Of a stretch of 64,000 nt of DNA, positions 1 to 13,740 are shown in pieces. The notes under the pieces are model-generated. The model was not told the origin of the DNA, searched no databases, and saw only the letters and a list, made by a program, of their open reading frames with translations. The stretch spans positions 1-64,000 of the forward strand of contig QVRM01006038.1 of assembly GCA_003439945.1 (NCBI GenBank). Direction: 5' to 3'. The position numbers and the translations under genes are program-made. Source of the stretch: Dermanyssus gallinae (Eukaryota; Arthropoda; Arachnida; Mesostigmata; Dermanyssidae). Positions within the stretch are counted from its first letter, which is position 1; every line of letters starts with the position of its first letter.

Positions 1-1330
1 ATATATTATGAGTATCTTGTTATATTTTACTTATCAAGAAAGCATAACTTTCGAGGCACTTCGAATGTAATCTTCTTAAATAGAAAAATCGATAAAAAAA
101 TTGAAAAATAGATTGAACTTTAACAAGTAAACCAGTGATCGTGAACTAGTCGCAACTCGCATATTACAAAAATGTTACTATTCCCAATAATAATACTTCC
201 AGAACTTAATAGGAGAAGTAATACGCTGTTATTAGATCAGGCCGTCAAGAAACCCGCTTTACGCGCATGCGTTACCTGTTGTTGCAAGTGTGTCAACTTT
301 GCTTAGTTTGGCGTACAGACACAGAGCGGATCTGTAATAGCGAACAAGATCGTGTGGTTGTTGTTGTTACTATTGTGAAGCGCACCTCACCTTGAAGTAA
401 ATTCCAAATAAACTTTGAACGTCGAATGCGCCTGTGGTGTCGTCCTTTCTTCACAGCCTCTGCGGCGAGCTAATGAAGCACTCGCGTGCCCTAATAGCCG
501 GAGGGTCCGGGCCACAACCGCTCGCCGATTGAAACGTGGTGGATGAGTGGCGAAGCGAGCCATTCAAGCCCGCCATGAGAAAAAGTTTGCAAGCAATCTT
601 CAACATCTGCAAGCCTTAGCAGTTCAGTGTCAGCCACCCACGGCGGTGGGTCGCAGGCAGCAATTCGTGTTGTCTCGACAACAGCGGATCAATAGGGGAG
701 CGAACTCGGGGTGGGTGAATTCTGTTTGACCCCGACCTCATAGGGGAGCTAGTTGGAAGCTAACCGCCGCTGCTGCCAATAAAGGTTGTCGATGAAATGA
801 AGCGCATTCGCTAAGACAGAGAGATAACAGAACAAACAACAGCGCAGATGCCTTCTCATCACCACCACCAACAACAACAGCAGCAGCAAGGAACCATAAC
901 AATAACAGTAACAACAAAGTACGCAACACACGTTCTCATGGCTCACGCGCGGACACCCGTATCGACGGGCCAGCAGAGTCGCCCATCACCACCGACCACA
1001 GACGATCTGAGACGATGCCGGTGGTTGGTTCCTGCGAATTCCGCCGGCGGTGCTTTCATCTCGTCCAGCGACTCATCCGACCTCCTCAGTCGTGGTCCTC
1101 ACTTAGACGAGAAGAAGGCATGACCCTGATCTTCGCAAGGGCTTCAGCGAAACGAACCAGAGCCAGCAGTTCTATAACGCTAAACGCACCCATCGAACGT
1201 GCGGCGACCACAACTGACATGCGAATGCTTCATGCGGTTCTCTGTCGTCGTTTCGCGTCGAATTGGCTAGCCACGAATATGCCGAATGCTAAATAGAGAG
1301 ATAGAAATGATTGGATTCATTTGCAAGAAG

Positions 1331-1373
<43 letters not shown>

Positions 1374-3760
1374 GTATAGAGAAGTAGAGCCATCATAATG
1401 CGAAGACAAAGAACTGTCACGAATTAAACTGATAAACGTATGATCTTAATCTGAAACTGGAACTAGTCTTTTTAGCCGAGACTGGATTCTGGGACAAAGA
1501 CGACCCCGGCAAACATGGTCGGACGCAGGTCAACTGGGCATCTTCGAATCGAGGCAAATAAATCACTTCCGTCTAAAAGCGTGGGTGGCCCGACATAGAG
1601 TGTATTAGAATCAATCGATAGTTGATTCGGGTAGCATTTTCCCTCGATCACACAATAACTGCTACAAGGGCAGCAATTTAGTTAGGTCTAATAATCAACC
1701 AAAACTGAAGCATGTTACCTTGACAGTAGTACAGTATTCATGCAATAGCTGTGAATATGTGAACAATTCAGTTGCCACCCAATGCCATCCAAAACGCACG
1801 TTGTGCATAGCAAAAACCGGTTAAAGTCATTAGAGCTGCTCTGAAAGAGAAGTGAAGACAAAACGGCCGTCTAGGGTGACTTGTCCAGTGTGATAGCAAC
1901 CTCTGACTGATTTATTTGTGAACTAAAAGAAAACTCTAGAATCGTAAAGCATTTCCTTCCGTGCCTGAAACATGGATAAGCCCGTCCACAAGATCATATC
2001 AACTTACAGGCGCAATTGGGCTGTCAAGTACTCGTTGTAGGGTGCATTTTCCTTATATATATATATATAATATATATATATATATTATATATATTTTATG
2101 TTGTAAGTGTTGTTTAATTATACCGATTCGATACTTTGCATGACTGCATCATCGTACAAGTAAAACGCTGCAATGGCGAATGACTTCATCTGCGTTCGAG
2201 GCCCTAAGACCAAGTAGAGAAGTTCTCTTAAAAAACTAGGTAACTGATTGCATTAACTGAAGAGACCCGCGAGAAAATTTATACGTGAGCCAATTTGCCT
2301 TTCTAATCTCCCAGAGGGGATATATACGGGTCTTTATACCGAGAACGATGGGTTGAAGCGTACAACTTCGATATAGTGCACCTCGCAGTATTGAACGACT
2401 TGATTAAACATTGTTTTCTTTTCAAAAATCACAAATATTGCCTATAGAGAATATGTATCTAGTACATATGACCTAAGAAGGCAATAAAACAAAAAACATG
2501 TGTCAACAATCTGTTTTAACATAGTTGTCGCTTATTGTATCAAATTAAGGTACCTGAAAAGTTAGCTGGTCATCCACAAACGTGTGGTAAGTAACTGGTG
2601 ATACGCCGTCACTCTTGTATGTAAAACAATGCATATACATGTATTTAGGAAACTTGTTATATTTATTTAGGAGTAGCACCGTTTACTTAGTGCTGTGCGC
2701 GCTCGTTCACTGCAGCGTCCTCCTCTAAGCTGATTTTAATATCCCTCCACGGTAAAAGCGGCGTTTCCTCTCTGGGGCGGCCAGTGACGGGTGCTGTACT
2801 AAAAAGGTCGAAGGCCCTTTTGGTCGCCCGCGGCTTTTTTCACACCCTCCTGGCAATTCTCTTCTCAGAACGGCCCATGCTTCCTGGGCTGGGAGCTCGT
2901 AACCGTACAAAAGATCAGTTCCAATTACCTGTTCTTTCTAACGCTTCTTCCACTTAGAAGAGGCTACAATGTTGCAGTTACCGGTAGAGTCCCATACGGT
3001 TTTCTCCCCTTTCGAATATAGATATATATATACATATATATATACAAAGCTGAGAGAACGAGGGCGCTGCGGCTGTCGCGCGATACGTCGGCGGAGGTGA
3101 ACGTCGCCACACAGTCATTTTACATGCACTTAAATCTGCAATCCAATTAATTACTCCGCAACCAGGGTATTTTTGGTTTTTAATTTAGGGAATTTAGGCT
3201 CGCATTGGCATACGTTTGGTATCAAAATGATCGTCGTGAAATGTTGCGTTTGCCTAAATGTGTTAGTTTTGAGTGCGGTGAGTGGTCGTAAGGGTAATCA
3301 TTTTGAGGTATTTGGCGTGAAAGCTAATGAAGAGCTTAATTTGTCGCGAATTCTCTTCTAAGCGACAATGTCGCATCGTCGTATCGGCGCTATATGTTCT
3401 TAGCAAGAAACAGAAATTTCTCACAAACATCACGGTTTGCACAGTTTCTGCAACTGGTTGTCTCGCAATAGCACATTTTATGCTCATATGTCGGGCAAAA
3501 TCACCAGTGTCACAAATTGTAGTCATTCACTCTCACCCCGAACCAAGACTTCTCAGAGACTATGTTCCCTTGGAAAAAAAAATATTTGCTTTAAACGAGC
3601 TCTATATAATTCTTACTATCAAATAAAAAAACTTTTTTTGAAACACCGTATATATATATATATATATATATATTTAGATATATAGATATAGATATATATA
3701 TATATATATGTATACATGTATACAAAGCTTGAGAGAACGAGAGATCTGCTAGCTTTTTTG
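1..3760. other. No gene recognised
   Basis: The stretch holds a short CAC/CAA/CAG tract at 855-890, GC-rich sequence at 430-1260, (TA)n at 1335-1367, 2053-2097 and 3017-3046, and a mariner-like terminal sequence at 3630-3648. Open frames are short and lack domain motifs. Confidence 0.6.
3650..3711. repeat. (TA)n compound microsatellite
   Basis: It directly follows a mariner-TIR-like end (ACGGTGTTTCAAAAAAAG on the minus strand, ending 3648). Confidence 0.9.
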
Positions 3761-4302
3761 CTTGGCATGTCATTCTGATAGGCAAGCTTCGTGCGTCGTT
3801 GTCGATGTTGTTGTGTTGTTGTTATTGTTGTTACTGCTGCTGCTGCTGTTCTTGTGTGTTCTCACAGCCACCCCAGCGGGGTTCTGTTGCTGTTTCCGTC
3901 AATTGGGAGTCAGTCAGGTCGGACCTACGGCGCGACCCCGCTCGACGATCGGTCTGTCCGGCGGTTGGCGTATGGCGACGGTTGTCGCCAGTTTCGTCGT
4001 CGTCGGTCGTGGTCGTCGATGTCTAGTCGCGGTTCGCCGCTAGATCAGCGCGTTGCCGTATGCGCCACCAGCAGTAATGGTACATAGTAGCCGCAGCCTA
4101 TGTACTCTCTCACGTACAGTCCAGGTACTCTCGATCGATCGATCGAGCGAAATACGCCTCGAATCTCGACCTATTTGCCTGCCCACAATATTGAAGATAC
4201 GGTCTGAGATTACGTACGTTCCGTCCCGGCAGAACCATTTTCGTCGATGTTGATCGGGTGTCGAACTTGTAGGACAACCGAAGACATCAGTAACAGCAGT
4301 AA

Positions 4303-4393
4303 CAACAACAACAACTACAACAATAACAACAACAACAACAACAACAACAACTACAACAATAACAACAACAACAACAACAACAACTACAACAAT

Positions 4394-4430
<37 letters not shown>

Positions 4431-4436
4431 CACACA
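4303..4436. repeat. AAC/CAA microsatellite with periodic TAC
   Basis: AAC runs are broken at regular intervals by AACTACAACAAT, giving a higher-order repeat of about 50-60 bp. It is part of the 3.8-6.5 kb triplet field. Confidence 0.9.
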
Positions 4437-4574
4437 ACAACAAGGCTGAACGGCAGCAGCAGCAGAACCAACAAAACCATCAGCGACGATAACGATAACA
4501 ACAGGAACAACTACAATAGCATTAACAAACAATAACAGGAGCACCAGCAGCGACATCACAGCAACAACAATAGC

Positions 4575-4680
4575 CAATGACAACAACAACAACAACAACA
4601 ACAACATCAACAGCAACAACAGCAACATCAACAGCAACGACAACATCAGCACAGCAGCAGCAACGACAAGATCGACGACG
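4575..4680. repeat. CAA/CAG interrupted triplet tract
   Basis: Mixed CAA, CAG and CATCAA triplets. Low complexity. Confidence 0.85.
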
Positions 4681-5267
4681 AGACTACCCTCGATGACACC
4701 GACAACAACGATGACAAGAAGTCGATATACTTGACATAGATACATGTGACGACTGATACTCGCGGCGCTAAGCTCTACAAAGACAGAGGCGACATTCTCT
4801 TTCGTCCCTACTCCATCTACTGCCATTACTACGTACGTCTTCTTCTACCACTACTACTACTACCACCGCTGCTACTACTACTACTACTACTACGACTACT
4901 GTTAGCGCTACCTATTTATACCCCTGTGCGCCCCTGAACCTCCCACCCCCGAAGAACAAAACGTACCCTTAGACGCACACCGTCCGATACACTCCACGTC
5001 AGCACCACGTACCAACCCGCACGCGGTCAGCAGCGGTACAAACAGTTGTTGTAATCGTCATGCCGTACCATGGGCCGTCGGGCCAGCAGATACACAGTGC
5101 AACCAGACTGGCAGAGATATAGGTATGTACGAGTATGTATACGTGGTTGGCCAAACGGCACTCAACGTCACTGTGCTTTACCAGACATTTGCCGCCACCG
5201 CCGCCAGTGCCGCCTCGCGGCATGATGTCGCCCATCCATGTTGTTTTCGTCGCGGTTTTCATCCATG

Positions 5268-5338
5268 TTGTTGTTGTTGTTGTTATTGTTGTTGTTGCTG
5301 TTGTTGTTGTTGTTGTTGTTGCTGCTGTTGTTGTTTTT
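5268..5338. repeat. GTT triplet tract (opposite strand sense to neighbours)
   Basis: TTG/GTT repeats. The only long tract in the field with AAC on the minus strand. A GTC run follows at 5356-5378. Confidence 0.9.
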
Positions 5339-5685
5339 GTCGCCCCCGCCGGCATCGTCGTCGTCGTCGTCGTCGTCTCTTACATGTTCGTTAGAATTCT
5401 TCGCAATCATACCAAGAACACAGATACACACGCTCATGATACACGCGGACTCGTAGACAAGAGCCTTGCCGACAATCGCAGGAACATTGGAGGAGGGATT
5501 TGAGATAGTAGCCAGGTAGGATCCTGCCGACGTGATACACATGCCGAAATAGAGAGAGAGAGAGGGCGAGAGAGAGAGGGAGAGGCAGAGCGAAACAAAC
5601 GGACAGAAGAAATACGTCGATCAACCGGCGACGCGGCAATTGTATCAGCATCGGCAGCACAAATAACAACAATCGCAACAAAAAC

Positions 5686-5933
<248 letters not shown>

Positions 5934-6346
5934 GGGTCGAGATAAGCAATTGAGCGAAAGCTCACGGCTTGGCGGCGTCGACGAGCAGAAAAGGTCGAAG
6001 ACGAGGACAACCAGAACGACAACAGTGACAACAGTGACAACGAGCATGACGTCGAAGAGGATCAACATTAAGAACTGAAACAAAAACAGCGCCAGCGGCT
6101 GGCTACCTACGCAGTCGTTGGAGGCGCAGCAGTAGCGTAGCAGCAGCAGCAGTAGCAGCACTATCAGACCGAATTGGACCCTCCACACGGGGCGAGATCG
6201 AGAAATCGAGAGGGAGGAAGACAGCAGACAGACATAGACGGTATTCAGACGTCGTGGAGCTGGGGCTGAACATGAAGAGATGTTCCCGAATCAATTGAGA
6301 TAAGCATCTTCTTATTCGTTAGTGATCCATACTAGCCTACGTGGTG

Positions 6347-6462
6347 GACAACAACAACAACAAGAACAACAACACAACAACCACAGCAACAACAACAGCA
6401 ACAGCAGCAACAACAACAACAACACCAGCAGCAACAACAACAACAACAACAACAACAACGGG
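6347..6462. repeat. CAA/CAG triplet tract
   Basis: CAACAA and CAGCAA runs within the same low-complexity field. Confidence 0.9.
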
Positions 6463-7965
6463 CATCTAACATATCGTCAAGGGGAATGACAGCAAAAGGG
6501 CAACCAGGAAAATATAGCAGCAACGAAACAACAACGAAAACAACAACGGCAAAGACTACAACACTGAATTGCTAACATTGCTAGTTACAAAGACATCGAA
6601 TAGTTGTACTGCGATGACTTCGTTATCACTGCCATCATCATCACCACTGTCATGGTTATCCGCACTGCCATAAGTGGAAACAAGTGAGGTCAAACAATCA
6701 ACGCCCATTCTCTGGCTCGGTGAATGTCGATGTGTATTGCTATGCGGCTGCGACGTTGTTGAAACGTGCGACGTAAATTTACGGCGGTTAGCAAACTCGG
6801 CGGCGTTATTAGCGCCTAGTTGAACATGTAAACACCCTGCGGAACTTTGCGCTGAGACTGATTGTAGGTCTTAAAATTGTAGGGGGTAATCGTGTGAGCG
6901 GTTGTTTTTTTTTTTTTATTTAATAGCTGCATGTGGCTGTCCTGTAGCAGTGCGCACATTTCGAAGGACTGATCTATGCTTGTATATATGTTTGTATGTA
7001 TGCCTGTGCTCGTATATTGCTGGCAAAGCTTACCCCGACGACGCAGGGCTTCTGAATCTAACGCGCTTCTGTGAAATGCGTTGTAGCAGCTGATACTATG
7101 TGCGTTGTTGGAGATGCGTTTGAGTTGACCACATTACCGTAACGTCTAAGCAAATACCTTAGCAAAAATGCCTATAGAACGGGTACTCCTCGTAAATTAC
7201 AGTGGTGGCCTGCCAAACCTATCAAGCTTCCAACGACTACATAGCCGTCAGATTAATAAGGCAATTATTTGATTACGTCGGATGTGCAATTTGAAGAAAT
7301 GCGACTTAGTAAATCCGAAAACTTCATAGAATAGTTGGTAGCATTTTAGCCAGGTCGGGACTTGTTTGTTTTCACCTGACATTGTCCTGCCTGTTTAACC
7401 CTGTAAATGGAAGATTCAAAGGCGATTTCACATACCCAACAGCTCAAGAAAATGTAGTATTATGGACTTGTCTTCTAGTAATCGGAAAGTAACTCATGCT
7501 GAAACTTCAAAGAAGCGTTGGAGAAGATACTGAAATGTCGGATGTTGGATCAGACATTCATCTATCTACCCGCCGCTGGGTTGTATTCGGCGATTGCGAG
7601 AACATCGTGTATTGTAGCAATGGATAACCGTTGTGCTGTGCTAATATCTTCTGCTCGACAAAAGATCTGATTGCAAACGCACGATTTGCTATCTGATCGC
7701 GCATCCAGCACAAGTTACGTAGAGTTTTACCTGGCTATGCCTCCACACCGTCATCGAACCTTGTCTACATTTGATTTTGTGCATTTCTAGAATTTGGAGA
7801 GGGCCAAAAAGTGTTATGTATATAAAGAATCAAATATTATGCTACTTTGGGTGAGCCTTTTTGCCATCGAACAAGGACGAACAAAAATTTGCGCTGACCT
7901 ATCAGCCTGTTCTGAAGTGAAAATTGAATTATAGAAGAATTTGACGATGCCAAGGTCACCATGCA

Positions 7966-7999
<34 letters not shown>

Positions 8000-10234
8000 G
8001 ATGGAGGTAAGTCACCACTGTCTAATTTAAAGCGACCACTCACGAGGCTTTATGAGGGCATACTAGATGTAGGTGCGCCGCTACTAGATCTAGGTTCGCC
8101 GCTGAGAGTTGACCGTTCTCCGCGATCTGCTTCCTCTTGACTAGTATTTTTCGACTCGCTCTCAGTTGAAATCTGCCTGAGCCCTTGCGTATGACCTCCG
8201 ATCGAGGCGAGCCGGTCGGCACATTATTCACAGAAACACAACAGAACGGTGACATCTTCTAAAGCTAAATGGCGGCGTGGTGTAAATTTCAGCGCAGAGC
8301 AACATCAAGAAGCTACAGCCGGCCGGCCGAACAGAACAGACAAGATAGAACAACAAAACAAAAAGACGTGCTGGCTGCTGCGTGACTTCCCCCAAGGGTC
8401 TGGACGACGCTTGCGGCATCCATCGACGAACGCCAGATGTTACTGGCTGGCTACCACTGCAAACACTGCTGCCGGTGAGCATGAGACTCTGCGTAGATGT
8501 CCTCTGTCTTCTGTCCTGTCTTCCTCAATGACGTTCCGCTGCTCCCGGCGGGAGCAGTGTCCTAGTGTTAAACTTTCTTGCCGCCTATGCGTTCGAATGT
8601 GTGTATTCATCGGGTATGTGCGTCCTCTCGCACTGGGTGTCGTCGCGTCGCGTCGTCTTGAAGCGATACCATCTTCATTCCCTGGTTGTAGCTGGTGGCG
8701 GCGGCGGCGGCGGCTTATCTGTGGCTGGCAGCAGAGTGAGATCGCCGCTCGTTATGGGAACAATTGCGAAGAATTTCGCTGATGATGATCGAAGAAACCT
8801 GAAACGATTTTGCGCCAAATTTCAAACATGAGGCCTGGCCGTTGCACGAGCGCGGTCCTAGTGCACCAAAGTACGGATGGATGACGATTTCGTCGTCTAC
8901 GACGAGAAGAAGATGAACTAGTGCTAGAAGTAAGTACTTATAGAAATATTAGCAGTCGTCGCCGTCGTCGTATGGGTGGCTGTATTGGTCACCTTGCACG
9001 GCAGCACAGCGCGGTTTCTGGTCGCATCGCCTTTGAGGACCAATTCAGCCCCAATAGCCCCCCGGACCGAAATAGCAAGAGATTATTAATTAAAGATTAT
9101 CAGTTGAGGTGGAGTTCGGGGAAAGGATCAGCGCGAGCTGCACTACCAGCATCATCAGCAGCAGCAGCAACAGAAGAGATGTACACAGCTAGATAGATAA
9201 GAGATGCATCTAGATTGCGCTGCTCGGACGCATGGCAATCCCGTCCGTGGCCGAGCAAACAATCCCGTCCGTGGCAGAGCAAACAATCCGCCTCCAGCAG
9301 TCGGTCTCAGATTCGGACCTCTGGCTCTGACCAGTAGTGTCCATAGGCCTCGTGTGTTAATACATCTCTAATTAGGGCCGCACTTAGGGGGCTACTTGAC
9401 GGTGGTGTTTTTGTTAAACCCAAGAACAAACAGCCTCGAAAAACGCTTCGCGGGCTCTCGGCAGCAACAAAAAGACTAAGCAGACATTTGAGATCGTCAC
9501 GGCGGCTTGTACGTTTCGCAGGTTGTTAGACGACAGCTAAGAACAAATGTGTGCAGATTTCCTCATGAATTGATTAACAAGCTTCAATAATAGTACTTTA
9601 ATAAATGTGCTCTACGTCACAGAATCGCAGCTGTAAGCGATCGTTGGCCCCAACCAGTTCTGACCAGTTGGGCAGAGTATCCGATACGGCTCCGGGCTCT
9701 GGTACTTGGAAAAGGTATGCCAGGATAGAGTATGCTTACTATACAGGCAAGTTGTTCATCGTAAAGTCCAAACAAAGGACGTACCGATGCCCAATATTAT
9801 ACTTATCCAGTTAAGGTGACAGGTGTTTTGTACTAAATGCGTAGTGCGCGCTGAGTTGACGGCAAAATTAATCGATACTCTTTAAAAGAAAACAACGATT
9901 TGTTTTATTATTAACACCCAAACTGGGTAAATGTGTTTATGTTACATCAAAATGTTTCGAGACCTCAACAATCTAGCGTTTTGCTAGTTCTGCTATAGAC
10001 CTAACCGCCGGGCATACCGCGACGTGGTATCGATCACATTTGCTCCAGCATTGTTTGCATTAACATTCATCCTGTGGTTCATGAAGACCCTCCACGTTGC
10101 ACAGAACGTGATGAACTCCGTGAGCTGCAAAGGCCGTAGTTAGATGTCGATCTTTTACCCCACTACACCGTCATTCAGTGCTTGTCATTGCTGCTGTTCT
10201 ATAAATACCTATGTCCACCTCACTAATTTTGGTT

Positions 10235-10458
10235 TCTCAGTTCCGCATATAAACTTCAAAGGCGCACGTTTTCGGTTACACATCCAGGAGAGAGTCAGGA
10301 AGGCCATCATCGCAGCTGCGGCAATTAAATGGCCACATATGCTTTCAGTACATGCAGCAATTGCTCTTTTCGGGATACAGATAGCACCCATAGCCACATA
10401 CGGCATTCCACTAATATGGGATACGTTGGGAGTAGGCGAATTTCGTTTAATTCATTGA
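10235..10458 (+). pseudogene. Short RT-thumb fragment, family of 44.2-45.0 kb
   Basis: The block ..HIQERVRKAIIAAAAIK.., MLSVHAAIALFGIQIAP and ATYGIPLIW lines up residue by residue with HIEERSRKALIAATTLK.. and IAPIASYGIQLVW in the minus-strand element at 44.6 kb. Only about 65 residues are conserved. The upstream half of the open frame is unrelated. Confidence 0.7.
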
Positions 10459-11670
10459 GTGAGGTTTTTCTTTTTAAAGAGGGTTATTGCGCTTACAAAT
10501 ACATGAAGAAAAAAAACAACGATTTAAGGTATTATTTATTTAGTAAGTAGTACTTCGATAGTTTTTTTTATTTATGGGGTGCAAATGCATTTACGCACAC
10601 CCGCCGATATAATGGCGGGTAGTGTGGGGCTAGACGCTCGGAGAGGGAATAGGTGACTCACTCTAATCCGAGCGCACTACTCGCTAAAAACCACCCCCGG
10701 AACCCCTCCTGGTTCATAATACTTCGATAGCTGCTATTTAAAATCAGTATAAAACGCTGTTTCTGGAAATCATTCCGCTGTTTACGTACGTCATTAATTG
10801 CGCTATTTGATTTTTCGACTACTTTTAAGCGTTTCTATGGCAACATGCATTTTTCGTCTTATTTTCGGCCTATTTTTAGGCCGTGCTAACTATAAACGGG
10901 GAGTAAGTCAGTCTTTCTAGGAGTATAGTTTCATATAAAATATGTCAACAGCAGATCGCGTCTATATATTTTTTATGGAGGAGGGTGAATGCTCTTACGC
11001 ACGTGTTGCTTAACGGAGGGGCACCCCCTCTCGATCCTGTATGAGACTCGACTCTAGCGGTAGGATGCTAGTCCGCCAAGACCCTTAATCAATAAACAAA
11101 AAAGGTGATGATAGCCATAAACTATCTATCTTGTATGAGCTTCCACGATGAGTACACGGAGTGCATCTGTTAACTGCACTCTCAGGCGTGTACGAAGTTT
11201 CATGCATCTGCCTGCCTGGCCCTTGCGAAAAGATCGCTGCACTGCCTCTCTCGAATAACATGCCGCGAGCAGCTGACTGTATAATTGTATAATCTGTATA
11301 ATTATCTATGTTATATGCATACTCAATATGAGTGAAATAAATAAGAGGATGATTTAACCAATAAACACACCTTCTTCCTTAAGCTTCACTCGGCCCAGAT
11401 ATCTATAGAACAGTGCTACGGGCCTTTAGAGGAAGTTGCGAGCGCCTAACGGACCATATGGCCGAGGTCACACACGGGTTCCCTCACCGGTCCGACGTGC
11501 TTGTCCCCACATCTGCAAGCTCGTTTGATTACAAGCCACTTCATCTGTTGATGTCGTAAGCGCTATCCTTTCTCTTCTGTACCTATCGAGCTCGGTTCCT
11601 TTTCATCACTGCAGTTGCCATTTCCACGCCCAGCTGCCATGCTGCCTATATATATATATATATATATACT

Positions 11671-11812
11671 ATTTACAAGTATTTGGTTTATACACATTTG
11701 TATTAGTTTTACTGCATCACTTTCGTCAGGGCTTTTCAACAGGCTTTCAACAGGATCTTGTACACTGTTGGAAATGATGTAGTAAAACTGTAAAACAAAT
11801 GTGTGTTTATGT
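11671..11812. mobile_element. MITE-like foldback element in (TA)n
   Basis: Left arm 11687-11720 and right arm 11771-11811 are inverted copies (core ATACACATTTGTATTAG with its imperfect complement). The unit of about 140 bp is bounded by (TA)n on both sides. A second copy lacking the right arm is at 12506-12606. Confidence 0.65.
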
Positions 11813-11825
11813 ATATATATATATT

Positions 11826-12440
11826 TTCAATTTCAAATGTGGTTTATTTACGGAACTGTATTTCACAACGCTTAAGTGTTCGGTAAATACAAATAGTTGT
11901 AAAAAGATGAGTCAAACAACAAAGCAGAATATCGCTCTCGCTTAAATCCAAGGAGTGCTTTGTATAAACTTTGCACAAATGGTAATCACAGCGATTAGTG
12001 ATCGTCACAAGAACTTCAAAACAGCATTTGGTGCGGTTGCTAGCATACTGAACAATATATGAGGCAACGTACGTGCAAATATACACATAAACGAAGTAGT
12101 CCACTAGTACAGCATCTTCACAATTCATTGGGATGTTTTTACCTATGTAGTAAAAACATATCTCTCTACATGTTTTTTTTACCACATAGGTAAAAACAAG
12201 TGGAGTAATATTGCTAACTAAATCAGAGTGTGTGTCCCCGTATACGAAGCTTAACAGTGTTCCAATTCCGGATGTACCTAGATCGCAAGTCGGCTTTTGA
12301 TTGTGCAATTAAAAGCCACTGTTTTTATTCACGAGCGAAGACGTGTTTTATAGACATCTATAGTGTTTGGGACTGCAAGTCCAGGTCTCAAGCAGGCAGC
12401 ATGCAATGATGTGGTGACTACTCTTCAAGGATACAGAAGG
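11826..12440. repeat. Dispersed repeat copy 1 (about 0.6 kb)
   Basis: It shares long runs with 39340-39905, such as CACAACGCTTAAG, ATCCAAGGAGTGCTTTGTAT and ACAAGAACTTCAAA, with perhaps a fifth of positions differing. The left end reads as a reversed AATAAA-type 3' end, so the element probably points to the minus strand. Confidence 0.75.
12135..12197. repeat. 25-bp inverted repeat inside a dispersed repeat copy
   Basis: GTTTTTACCTATGT-rGTAAAAACAT at 12135-12159 recurs inverted at 12170-12197 with a small A/T indel. The sister repeat at 39.6 kb lacks the hairpin. Confidence 0.75.
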
Positions 12441-12505
12441 CACTGCAAAGAAGTAGTGGAAATGCGATTTCCGAGGGCACAATTATATATATATATATAT
12501 ATATA

Positions 12506-12606
12506 TTATTTTTTTGAAGTGTTTGATTTATACACATTTGTATTACAGTTTTAGTACTTCACTTTTGTCAGTGGTATCGCTGTTGTACACTGTTGGAGAT
12601 GATACG
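12506..12606. mobile_element. Truncated copy of the 11.7 kb MITE-like element
   Basis: It shares TTTATACACATTTGTATTA and TTGTACACTGTTGGA with the 11671-11812 element. It follows a (TA)n tract and lacks the right inverted arm. Confidence 0.6.
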
Positions 12607-12929
12607 GATCACACGACTTTCTAAATAGCTGCGTTCGCAGTCGGTCGTTATTTCGAGAAAACCACATCGTGCTCATAACTTTATATGAAATCCATATATA
12701 GCAAATCCGGTAACGAAGTAATTATTTTTGCAACATAGACTTTTCCACCAGTTAGTGGTCATCGCTCTATTCTCATAAAAACGCCAATTTACATTCGTTT
12801 CGCCAAGTAACATTACGTGCGTAGAATGTAGTTTAGCCTAGGTGACCACAGGCTTATCTTCATAGGCATAATGAAGCCTGTGAGTGCATCGCCAATAGCC
12901 GCGTTTTTATACATCGAAGGGCGTCCCGC

Positions 12930-13740
12930 TTATCCAGGATTGTTCTTTTGAGAGCCAATGGGTGCTCCCAAGACTTCTAAGTCAGACAACTCGATTCTCC
13001 TTGTACTGGGCAGGGCGTCTGCAATGATTTTGCATGCCTCATCTTGTTTGTGGGATGTTCCATCTACAGCAATGAGCTCGCATTTAGAGGCGTCAAGAGT
13101 TAAGCCTCCCTCCTCTGCAAGCTGTAGCACGTCGCGTATGTAGGAGGCCACTACGTTCGCCGGGCCGCGTATTATACCATCGTTCTAATACTACACATTT
13201 AGTGGGCTTTTCATGCGGGACACTAAACATGAGATTCCTAAACTAAATAAGCCGGGTCCAATTGGGTCACCTTGTTCTGCTCCGTTGGCTGAGAGAAGGG
13301 GCTCAATTTCTCCCCAGAACAGCGATGTTAGCGCGCCGTAGCTCTGTCACGCTAAGCGAAATATTTGTGAAACTTTCGCTTACTCTTCGCCAACCTGGTG
13401 GGGTGCCACCACCTTCACGATTGCCGTCCTATAGATGGCAATCGCTACTTTGGCAACAAGTGTATGTAAAGTGAAGCGCACGCTATCGGTCTAATGGAAC
13501 CGTCTCTTTCTTCAGGGCTGTTAGATCTGCCCCATAGATGATTGAATGGTTAAAACTTGGCAGCCTGCCAGTTAGGGTCAAGTTAGTCAAAGAGCACAGT
13601 TCCGCTAGCAGTCTTTCGGAAGAGGGTATTGTGCTGTCCAGCATAACTCTCAGATGTCGAGGACGTAATCCATCTAGCCCAGGGCCAGAGGCCAGTGTGA
13701 GCGCCATAAGCGAACCACATTAACTACGAACTGTGTCAAA
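12930..13740 (-). pseudogene. Degenerate RT of the same family as the 52-57 kb element
   Basis: On the minus strand, 13707-13483 reads GPGLDGLRPRHLRVML and LTALKK. After a decayed middle, 13151-12930 reads GGLTLDASKCELIAV and LEVLGAPIG. Both blocks match the plus-strand RT at 54.7-55.6 kb in order. The RT catalytic centre between them is lost to stops and deletions. Remnants may extend to about 14360. Confidence 0.7.

Noticed and set aside
240..760. LTR and primer-binding region (AATAAA near 406 followed by GC-rich leader and a gag-like frame)
   Set aside because: No second LTR, no recognisable PBS and no gag, pol or protease motif could be found.
4247..4492. Poly-Asn/poly-Gln protein
   Set aside because: It comes entirely from AAC/CAA microsatellite. 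No flanking domain, and the same tract is equally open in other frames.
8249..8782. 177-codon frame as a real gene
   Set aside because: Biased composition (Arg, Cys, Ser from a GC-rich leader), no domain, overlapping frames on both strands.
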